Source: Lientehia sp934351765 (GTDB lineage: Bacteria > Bacillota > Clostridia > Lachnospirales > Lachnospiraceae). From it: a DNA stretch of 38,206 nt. A program made the translations under genes and the position numbers. This document shows positions 31,880 to 38,206 of the stretch, in pieces. The notes below the pieces were generated by a model. The model was given only the letters and a program-made list of their open reading frames with translations. It was not told the DNA's origin and did not search any database. Location of the stretch: the NCBI RefSeq assembly GCF_052118925.1, contig NZ_JBQKGG010000019.1:1-38206 (forward strand), written 5' to 3'. How positions within the stretch are numbered: the first letter of the stretch is position 1; the number at the start of each line of letters is the position of its first letter.

Positions 31880-32508
31880 TTTTTATTCCTCCATGGAAGA
31901 GTTCAGGATACAATTCTACTACTGATTTTATTATATTTCTTAACTCGGAACCTGTCAATTTGCTTTTTCTTGTTCTGTGCTTCGTTTCCTGTGCAAAGCA
32001 AACATATTCAGCCCATCCTGACCCGCCTGTATTGTAACGATAGTGAATGATTTCATGGATAAGTACCTCTGCTGTCTCTTGGACATTTTTTGTTTCAGAT
32101 GCGTATAGTGTAATCTCGCTTTTCTCCTGAGCGCTCTTCCCCCCCATTCATTATCAATGCCATAGTACATTGATATTCTGAGTTCTGGATGGTTTACAAT
32201 ATACTCCACAATTTCTCTGCCTATTTCTGTTTTATTCAGGTTATTCATTAGTTTTCTGGTTGTAATCGTATCTTTTACTCCCAGATTGTACTCTTCAAAC
32301 CTTTGTGCAAACTGTATATTTCGCCCTCGGTGCTCTCTCACATTCTCTTTTTCTTGATCTTTTGCCACCTTTCGAGCCATTTCGGTCTTCGTTGGCGTGA
32401 ACCATCCTCTCAGCCCGTCCGCAAGATTCGCTGCTTCTGCTCCGGCACACCCATCTTCCTGGAACAATCAACATAGTTCTGCACCTGTCCCTGATCCCTA
32501 GGCTTTTT
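31869..32508 (-). pseudogene. Orphan capsid-linked toxin: minor capsid junction plus HEIIH zinc-peptidase-like domain, frameshifted
   Basis: The 5' part encodes GQVQNYVDCSRKMGVPEQKQ and LRGWFTPTKTEMA, homologous to residues about 360-400 of the prophage minor capsid protein. One 2-bp loss interrupts the frame near 32,430. A different C-terminal domain follows (FEEYNLGVKDTITTRKLMNN, then LRISMYYGIDNEWG). At a run of seven Gs (about 32,139-32,145) the frame shifts; after it the sequence reads SAQEKSEITLYASE, then LIHEIIHYRYNTGGSGWAEY with a zinc-peptidase HExxH motif. One extra G would join the two parts. There is no capsid N-terminal domain, so this is an orphan cassette. Confidence 0.72.
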
Positions 32509-32540
32509 ATTTTCCTCTCTTCCGGAAAATGGCTAGAAAA

Positions 32541-32607
32541 ATACCACCGGCCTCTGATATGCCCCCTGTCTACTTGACAGGGGCATATCACTCTCGACTG
32601 GTGGTAT
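32541..32607 (-). terminator. Cassette-end hairpin, copy 3, with inserted palindrome
   Basis: The arms ATACCACCGG and CTGGTGGTAT are intact, but the loop is enlarged by the 35-bp insertion at 32,556-32,590. On the minus strand a T5 run follows. It lies 28 bp after the stop of the surface protein gene, so it may terminate that gene now. Confidence 0.7.
32556..32590. mobile_element. 35-bp palindromic element inserted in the terminator loop
   Basis: GATATGCCCCCTGTC-TACTT-GACAGGGGCATATC is a near-perfect palindrome (one base bulge, five C against four G), flanked by CTCT on each side. The uninterrupted copies at 9,760 and 31,700 have a single CTCT there, so a 4-bp target duplication is visible. 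It carries no gene. It looks like a miniature element or a remnant left by an insertion sequence. Confidence 0.65.
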
Positions 32608-32634
32608 TTATTCTTTAATCCTTTTCCCGTCTGT

Positions 32635-35600
32635 TTACTTTCCCTTGCGTCGTTTTATCATTATCATGACAGCCACTGCTCCGGCAGATGCACAGAGCAT
32701 AAACAGCCATAATCCTATACGGGAACTGTCTCCTGTATGCGGAGAATTGGCGTTCGGCTGACTGCCTGTTACTTTGGCTGTTATAATGTCTGCCCAGGCA
32801 ATTTCCCTGGCTGCCGCACTGTCTGCAAAATATTTGCCGCAGCTACTGCACTGCCAGTACTCGATGCTGCCTGTCTGGGAAACGGTAGCCGGCTGTGCTT
32901 TGTGATGCACAAGGTCATGCCTCTTCCCTATTTCTCCGTATTCCATCCCACAGTCCTTACATTTCGCTTTTTCTGTGCAGGTGGCAGTTCCGCCGGAGCA
33001 GCTTGCCGTTTCGGTATGGCTGCTGTCTTCTGAACAGATGCGGGTATGTGTTCCATCGCCATTGGAGGTCCATGCACTCCAAACGTGGGTATGCGGATTA
33101 CTTTCATCTCCGTTTTTTTCAAAGATGGCCTTGATTTCTACGTTGCTGTCAGGCATGGTAAACCGGTTGTCGATGATGGTCACATTGCCGCTGATGACCT
33201 GCCATTCCTTAAAGCGGCAGCCCGTGGCAGGCGCGGCACTCAGGGTGATCTCCATCCCCTCCGAAGCGGTGGAGAGGCTTGCGGAAGCTGTTCCGTTACC
33301 ATCTGTGGTGACAGTAACCTTGTGTTCGACAGTGCTGTTCTGCCTCGTAATCAGTGCAAACTGCGATGCAGATCGGTTACCCGCTCCGTCCTGTGCGAAG
33401 AGGGCAAGAACACCACTGTTATCCTCCAGGTTACCGGAGATGGTAAAGGTTCCATCGCTTCCCACATGAACCGATTCCTTATTATCGCCGTAAAGGATCT
33501 CGCTTCCCGCGTCTGACATACCGGTAATTTCATAATCGCCTGTATCACTGTCTGCGTAAAATACCGGGGCAGAGAGCGTCAGCACAGGGGCTGTTTCGTC
33601 CATGCTTACCAGCAGAAATACGCTGGTCACGTCCTTTGCGTCTGAACTGCCCGGGATGTCGGAAATGCCGTCGATCTTGAACATCAGACTGCCCTCAAAT
33701 GAGGGAATATCAAATCCTGTACCGTCCGCATTTACATTGATTTCAGCTTTTGTATCCATTCTCGTGACTTTGTATGTGGCATTCTCCGTCGTACTATTTA
33801 CCATCAGCACATTGTCACTGCCGCCTACATAAGCGTGGTACACACCGTTTTCATCTGCTGTGCAGGTCGTACCATTTACAGAGAGCATCAGATCCAGCGG
33901 TGTATATTGGGGCAGATATTGATCTGAAGATTCCGCTTCAGCACTATAATACTTTCCGCCCTCAACCGTTTTGTATGCGCTCACACTCACCTTGTAAGTC
34001 TCGTTTGCGGATAAGTTCGGGGATTCTGCCGTTTCTTCTCCTCCTACGGTCAGCGCCATGTCGATCGAGGTGGTATTCCCGTCAAGATCATAGCCGAAGC
34101 CAGTATCCTTAAAAGTACCATCACTCTGCTTCTGATAAATACGCACGGCATAGCCGTCCACATCCGCCACAGCGGTCCATTCCGCTGTCATAACCTCGTT
34201 TCCGGCAAGCTCCAGCGAAACATTTTGAGGTGCATCCGGCTGGTTGCTGTTTGTATAGGAGATCGGAGTGTCAAATTGCTGGCTGTCGATGGCAACAAGA
34301 GTCTTTTCCAGAATACCATCCCCGTTGAGATCAACTTCCTTTTCTGTCATCAGGAACGAGGTTACATAGTATTCGCCCGTGGGAGCCAGTGCACCGCTCT
34401 GCGGAATCGGCACTGAAATGCCTGAACTGTCTGATACCTCCTGTTCCTCGATCAGATAATCCGCGCCCCCCTTGCTGTCGGAAAAATAGGTACGGAGCAC
34501 ATACTTTGTACCGGTTTCGGCATAGTCGATTTTACCGGACAGCTGACCGCCGTTCAGGCTCAAATTCAGCTTTTCAAATGGCAGGACGGAAGCACTCTCC
34601 GATTTCTGAAGTGCAAGATCTCCGGTATCGATCTGATAGGCTCCGCCCTCATTCAAACGCAGGATCGCCACACGGTATTCTTTCCCATCCTCATTATTCC
34701 TTATGATGTCGGTATCTGCGTTGATGGAATAGGCAGGATTGACTTCAACGTCATCGCCCAGCCAGTTGATATCCATGTCCTGGCTGTCCTTTTTAATTTT
34801 TAAAGCGTTCCTGATCTGCTCCTCGGTCATGCTGCTGTCAAATGCCAGCAGGATATACGGTGTTTCGTCCGGACCGGCACTCACCTCAATTTCCGTTACG
34901 TTTGAACTTCTCATCGGAACAGCGGCTTCGGCAGCTTCGGCAGCTTCGGCAGCTTCGGCTCCTTCGGCAGCTTCCAAAGACACAGCCTGCACTACAGGTT
35001 CAACATCATGCTCCGTCCAATCCCATTTGTCGAGCTTACCAAACAGCTTGCCCTCAATATCCCAGCCTCCCCCCATTCGGAAGTTGGTTTCAATGATATT
35101 GGGAATGACAGCCCAGGCACGCACATCATAGATCCAGTTTGTTGTCTGCGTCATCGCACCGAGGTACACATCAATATTCCTGAATGCCTGCTTCATGCCC
35201 TCGTCAACGCTGACACCCCTGATTGGGATAACGGTCTGTCCGCCGAGAATAAGTTCGACATTCGTTTTTGACAAAGTCTTGCCTCTAAGACAGGGAATAA
35301 AGAAATTCTTCGGAAGCTGCAGTCTTCCGATCACCGTTCCGTTTGCACCGATACCAAGATACAGGTTGCTCTTTGTATCGTTCACGCCGCCGAACGCACC
35401 CAGCTCAACGGAAGAATCCAGTGCGATAATATCAAGTGCTTTGCTTGGCAGGGCCAATGCGAGTTCCTCCGAACCTGCAAAATAAATGCCCTCATAATTC
35501 GTTCCCTTATACGCCCGCTCCTGCCCGTTGAGCTTGAGGGTATAGCCGAAGCTGTCAATAATCTGCGTTGCTTCTCCCGCTCCCACAATCCCCACATCGG

Positions 35601-37653
35601 TCGCTTTGAAGGATATTTCACTTGGTCCGAGAACGACATTTCCGGTTCCTTCAATGAGATGGAGGTAGCTTCCCGTCAGCGCACCGCGCAGCTTAAGGGG
35701 CGGGATGGCGAAATAATCGCCGTTCACCGTTGCCGCCAGATCCCTGAACCCGGCACCGCCGCCATTAAGCTGTCCAATCGGAACCGGCGGTACTAAAACG
35801 ATACCGGGATTGGCCTTGACATAAAACCAAAGTTCATCCGGGATCAGTCCACCGTTGGCAGCACGCTCCAGCGCCAGCTCTGCCTCTGTCTCAAAGAGAT
35901 CGAAGGCGTTCAGCTCCAGACTGAATGCATAGCGTTCCTCACCCTTGAAAGTATTGACCTCGCCCTCGACGCTCATCAGCTCCAGCGCCAGCAGATCTGC
36001 TGTATTAAAGCTGCCCGTGGCATGGACGCCGTTGACCTTAAATTCATTTTTTTCATTCAGGCCATAACCCAGCTTTTCAAGGTTGAACGCTGCACCGTTA
36101 AATAAAGTCTGAAAACCGATGTCACCGCTGAACACCAGATTTCCCGCTGCATCAGCGGCGGCCTGTTTCAGCTTCGCTGTGGCGTAAGGGATGTCCACAT
36201 AGATCACAGCGCTGTTATCGTCCGGCTTGATTCCAAACAGAAAGCCGTCCTTTGTGAGCCGGATGCTCAAATTGTTTTCTTTCCCACTTTTCGGATGATA
36301 GAACTTGAAGCTCGGTGCGTTCAGGCTTACACCGCTCTGTTCAACCGTTCCATCCTTTTTGATCACGAGTTTATTATTTCGGTTGGAAGTATCCCACGTT
36401 GCCGTCACGGACGGAGAGAGCAAAGCCGCACCTCCGGTAAACGTAAATTCCATGCCGTTTTTACTCTCATACTCGCCGCTGATGATGGCAATGGGGGTTC
36501 CGTACTGCTGCTTCAGTTCATTCAGTGCCGCATCATCGGCAATGTATTCCACTGTTATGCCCTCCCCGACGGCAAAGGCCGCGAGACGCTGGGCATTCAT
36601 GGAAATATCCACCTTGTCCGGTTCAGAAGGAACTTCGTCTGCGCCTTTTGCCAGATCGCGGAAGCCCCAGAGAAACCGTACGGAATGGGAATAGACCTCA
36701 TCATCGCTGAAACAGTAACCGATCTCATTCCTGCACTCCACGCAGGTATTGGCCGGATTGCTGCCCGGTGTTACGCTGACCGTATTCGGCAGATAGGCTT
36801 TGATGGTTTTATTTTTATAATATCCGGACAGTCCCACAAAAGGATTTGCCCAGGTATATCCATCCACATAGACCTCGGTGATATAGTTATAGCACCAGTC
36901 CCTCCCCTGCGGGAATGATTGGTATGTCATCAGATTTTCCACTTTACTGGTAAAAACAGAGCTTTTTGTTGAAATTTCTGCCTGCTGATCATAATTGTAG
37001 ATCGTACGGCTCATTTTGATGGCAGGACCGTCAGTGGCCTTCCCATGACCCATACTGCTGAAGGCGTCAAGCGTGTATCCCCACTGAACACCCATATCTC
37101 CGCTCAAAGAGCCGATAAAGTCCTCTCTCCTGTTGTTGATCCTGATCGTATCAACCGATGTCATCACGCCCCAGGCGCCTTCCGATGCTTCCGTCTCCTT
37201 AAGCTGCACAAGCTCATGATAGACCGTGCCTGTCCCGGAAAGGGATTTTCCGGATACTTCGACCGTTAAGGCATACTCTGCCTTAATTGCCTTTGCAGCA
37301 CCGTTCGGTGTCGTGTTCACAAATTCCGTGCTTTTCAGGCGAATACTTGCGGGATGCACAATCTCTCTTTTTCCATAACCATACCCTTTATATGTAATAA
37401 ATTCACAGAATGGCTTTTGTTTATCTGTCTGTCCGGCACTGTCCGCTGCTGCGGCCGGAGCAGTCGTGAGCGTCCCGTCCCCATGCAGCTCCGCACGGAT
37501 ATAATCGTTTTTCAGGACGAGCGTTCCATCGCTCCGCCTGCTCGTCTCCACCGCTGAGCCTGTCGACGGTAAAATATCCCCTACATAGGCGAATGCCTGC
37601 ACGGGAACCATCAGCAGACAGATGGCCAAAAGCAGGGATAGGAATTTTTTCAT
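32635..37653 (-). CDS. Large sortase-anchored surface protein with InlB-like repeat
   Basis: 1,672 residues. A signal peptide (MKKFLSLLLAICLLMVPVQA) leads a long extracellular region, mostly beta strands. An FN3-like domain (about 1,150-1,260, TAEWTAVADVDGYAVRIYQK) and a bacterial Ig-like domain (ending GTFTISGNLEDNSG) follow. An InlB B-repeat-like domain lies at about 1,442-1,513 (TGCRFKEWQVISG), then a Cys-rich repeat pair (about 1,520-1,625, CKDCG, CSSCG). The C terminus has SPHTGD at 1637-1642, a hydrophobic helix and KRRKGK, a variant sorting signal of clostridial type. It is probably an adhesin or a wall protein of the host. An Ala/Glu tandem repeat at 34,926-34,974 lies within it. Translation is coupled to the preceding membrane protein gene. 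Confidence 0.85.
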   Translation of the reverse strand: MKKFLSLLLAICLLMVPVQAFAYVGDILPSTGSAVETSRRSDGTLVLKNDYIRAELHGDGTLTTAPAAAADSAGQTDKQKPFCEFITYKGYGYGKREIVHPASIRLKSTEFVNTTPNGAAKAIKAEYALTVEVSGKSLSGTGTVYHELVQLKETEASEGAWGVMTSVDTIRINNRREDFIGSLSGDMGVQWGYTLDAFSSMGHGKATDGPAIKMSRTIYNYDQQAEISTKSSVFTSKVENLMTYQSFPQGRDWCYNYITEVYVDGYTWANPFVGLSGYYKNKTIKAYLPNTVSVTPGSNPANTCVECRNEIGYCFSDDEVYSHSVRFLWGFRDLAKGADEVPSEPDKVDISMNAQRLAAFAVGEGITVEYIADDAALNELKQQYGTPIAIISGEYESKNGMEFTFTGGAALLSPSVTATWDTSNRNNKLVIKKDGTVEQSGVSLNAPSFKFYHPKSGKENNLSIRLTKDGFLFGIKPDDNSAVIYVDIPYATAKLKQAAADAAGNLVFSGDIGFQTLFNGAAFNLEKLGYGLNEKNEFKVNGVHATGSFNTADLLALELMSVEGEVNTFKGEERYAFSLELNAFDLFETEAELALERAANGGLIPDELWFYVKANPGIVLVPPVPIGQLNGGGAGFRDLAATVNGDYFAIPPLKLRGALTGSYLHLIEGTGNVVLGPSEISFKATDVGIVGAGEATQIIDSFGYTLKLNGQERAYKGTNYEGIYFAGSEELALALPSKALDIIALDSSVELGAFGGVNDTKSNLYLGIGANGTVIGRLQLPKNFFIPCLRGKTLSKTNVELILGGQTVIPIRGVSVDEGMKQAFRNIDVYLGAMTQTTNWIYDVRAWAVIPNIIETNFRMGGGWDIEGKLFGKLDKWDWTEHDVEPVVQAVSLEAAEGAEAAEAAEAAEAAVPMRSSNVTEIEVSAGPDETPYILLAFDSSMTEEQIRNALKIKKDSQDMDINWLGDDVEVNPAYSINADTDIIRNNEDGKEYRVAILRLNEGGAYQIDTGDLALQKSESASVLPFEKLNLSLNGGQLSGKIDYAETGTKYVLRTYFSDSKGGADYLIEEQEVSDSSGISVPIPQSGALAPTGEYYVTSFLMTEKEVDLNGDGILEKTLVAIDSQQFDTPISYTNSNQPDAPQNVSLELAGNEVMTAEWTAVADVDGYAVRIYQKQSDGTFKDTGFGYDLDGNTTSIDMALTVGGEETAESPNLSANETYKVSVSAYKTVEGGKYYSAEAESSDQYLPQYTPLDLMLSVNGTTCTADENGVYHAYVGGSDNVLMVNSTTENATYKVTRMDTKAEINVNADGTGFDIPSFEGSLMFKIDGISDIPGSSDAKDVTSVFLLVSMDETAPVLTLSAPVFYADSDTGDYEITGMSDAGSEILYGDNKESVHVGSDGTFTISGNLEDNSGVLALFAQDGAGNRSASQFALITRQNSTVEHKVTVTTDGNGTASASLSTASEGMEITLSAAPATGCRFKEWQVISGNVTIIDNRFTMPDSNVEIKAIFEKNGDESNPHTHVWSAWTSNGDGTHTRICSEDSSHTETASCSGGTATCTEKAKCKDCGMEYGEIGKRHDLVHHKAQPATVSQTGSIEYWQCSSCGKYFADSAAAREIAWADIITAKVTGSQPNANSPHTGDSSRIGLWLFMLCASAGAVAVMIMIKRRKGK
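34926..34974 (-). repeat. 9-bp tandem repeat within the surface protein gene
   Basis: About 5.5 units of a 9-bp sequence (CTTCGGCAG on the plus strand), with one variant unit (CTTCGGCTC), encode repeated Glu-Ala-Ala triplets. In-frame copy-number change would alter linker length without a frameshift. Confidence 0.8.
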
Positions 37654-37982
37654 ACTGTGTCCTCCTTCTGTTCTTGTTTTTCTTTTTTCTTCTCACGTTC
37701 ATGCAGCCGCATACAGATGACTGTCAGCACCACGGCCAGCGTGAACGCCGCTACCGCCACCAGAACATAGCCGCCCACATCCTCCCGAAGAAGCATCGCA
37801 CCGAATATACCCTGCACGGCAATCTGTCCCGGACCGACTGCTGTGTTCATTGTCTGTATCAGTATCACAAACAGGAGTAAGCACACGGCGGACAGCCCAT
37901 AGATACCGCACCGCTGCTTTCGGCGGCTGTTTTCGCGCACACGTCTTTTTACAATCTCGACCCGTCTTGCGGTATCGTACAT
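37650..37982 (-). CDS. Small two-helix membrane protein upstream of the surface protein
   Basis: 110 residues. A basic N terminus (MYDTARRVEIVKRRVRENSR) is followed by two hydrophobic helices (about 27-45 and 70-90) and a highly charged C terminus (HEREKKKEKQEQKED). No family is recognised. The stop overlaps the start of the surface protein gene (ATGA, 4 bp), so the two are translated together. GAGGAGG precedes the start. It may help export, anchoring or regulation of the surface protein, which is a guess from position. Confidence 0.7.
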   Translation of the reverse strand: MYDTARRVEIVKRRVRENSRRKQRCGIYGLSAVCLLLFVILIQTMNTAVGPGQIAVQGIFGAMLLREDVGGYVLVAVAAFTLAVVLTVICMRLHEREKKKEKQEQKEDTV

Positions 37983-38109
37983 ATCGTCTGAAACCTCCTC
38001 TCTCTGCTTTGTCTTAAAATCTGCTTAAAAAGCCCTTCACTTATAAAGGTACAAAAAAGGAGAAAAACTCTCACCCCAAAATCAATTTTTTTCGTTTTAG
38101 TTGATTGCA

Positions 38110-38206
38110 TTAGTAACTTCTACTGCCATGCTTCAGAAAAAGAATTGCACGACTAACTTCTGCTTTGCCCTGTTTCTCGCCATTTTCAGGTTGTTTTTCA
38201 TCCCTT
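38110..38206 (-). CDS. C-terminal end of an unidentified protein (partial)
   Basis: The minus strand is open from the window edge to a TAA at 38,112-38,110, reading DEKQPENGEKQGKAEVSRAI and then LFLKHGSRSY. The part is too short to assign. Between 37,983 and 38,109 there is the ribosome binding site of the 110-residue gene and AT-rich sequence (its promoter region), with no other gene seen. Confidence 0.35.
   Translation of the reverse strand, partial: RDEKQPENGEKQGKAEVSRAILFLKHGSRSY

Larger units (their letters stand above)
32454..32607. repeat. Direct repeat of the capsid junction and hairpin, copy B (interrupted)
   Basis: Matches copy A at 31,603-31,715 from TCTTCCTGGAACAATCAAC through the hairpin's first arm, but a 35-bp element is inserted in the hairpin loop. 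Confidence 0.85.

Noticed and set aside
32295..32591. Minus-strand open frame of 98 codons over the capsid remnant
   Set aside because: It is in a frame different from the capsid homology, and so is an artefact of the frameshifted remnant.

Overview
The window looks like chromosome of a Gram-positive, moderate-GC Clostridia bacterium, probably a Lachnospiraceae-type gut organism. The clues are strong AGGAGG ribosome binding sites, ATG/GTG/TTG starts, and a surface protein with an SPHTGD sorting signal plus InlB-like and Cys-rich repeats. About 80 percent of it (1 to about 30,720) is one temperate siphovirus-like prophage that runs off the left edge. The remainder is the flanking chromosome. 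This placement is inferred from gene content; no database search was possible.

Prophage layout, read in the direction of transcription (mostly minus strand, right to left). A lysogeny module lies on the plus strand: CI-like repressor, HicAB toxin-antitoxin, ImmA-like protease, a SIR2-family NADase-like defence protein and a tyrosine integrase (25,969-30,651). Leftward from a divergent operator come a Cro-like protein, small early genes and an antisense DUF4145-like cargo gene. Next is a replication/recombination block: SMC-like ATPase, AAA_24 ATPase, DUF669, SF2 helicase and a primase/RepA-like helicase that ends in an array of GC-rich dyads, a candidate origin. Then come a small gene, RusA and a DUF1492-type late regulator. 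The late operon follows: terminase small and large subunits, portal, minor capsid protein, accessory genes, scaffold, capsid, connectors, tail tube, Gp15 pair, tape measure and the start of a Dit gene. Baseplate and lysis genes must lie beyond position 1.

The most striking feature is the minor capsid protein (10,047-11,729). It carries a C-terminal R-S-ExE ADP-ribosyltransferase domain and is followed by a translationally coupled 89-residue protein and a distinctive hairpin. Outside the prophage (31,600-32,610) the same capsid-gene junction and the same hairpin occur twice more. One copy is joined to a different C-terminal domain, a zinc-peptidase-like HEIIH domain frameshifted at a G7 tract, with a coupled 53-residue zinc-ribbon gene. 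The other copy is truncated and runs into a promoter that drives two diversified paralogous membrane proteins. This is the layout expected of an exchangeable toxin-immunity cassette array riding on a phage head protein (the MuF-type polymorphic toxin idea), with an orphan array preserved next to the attachment site.

The right prophage boundary is marked by the 3' part of a tRNA gene (T-arm and acceptor strand, 30,692-30,716) followed by a strong terminator. The intact tRNA should be at the other end, outside the window. Beyond the orphan cassettes lie a two-gene operon (small membrane protein and a 1,672-residue sortase-type surface protein) and the tail of one further reading frame.

Other points: four hairpin/U-tract terminators sit inside the long late operon, suggesting antitermination or staged expression; a 35-bp palindrome is inserted into one terminator loop with a CTCT duplication; and a 37-bp direct repeat flanks the DUF4145 cargo.
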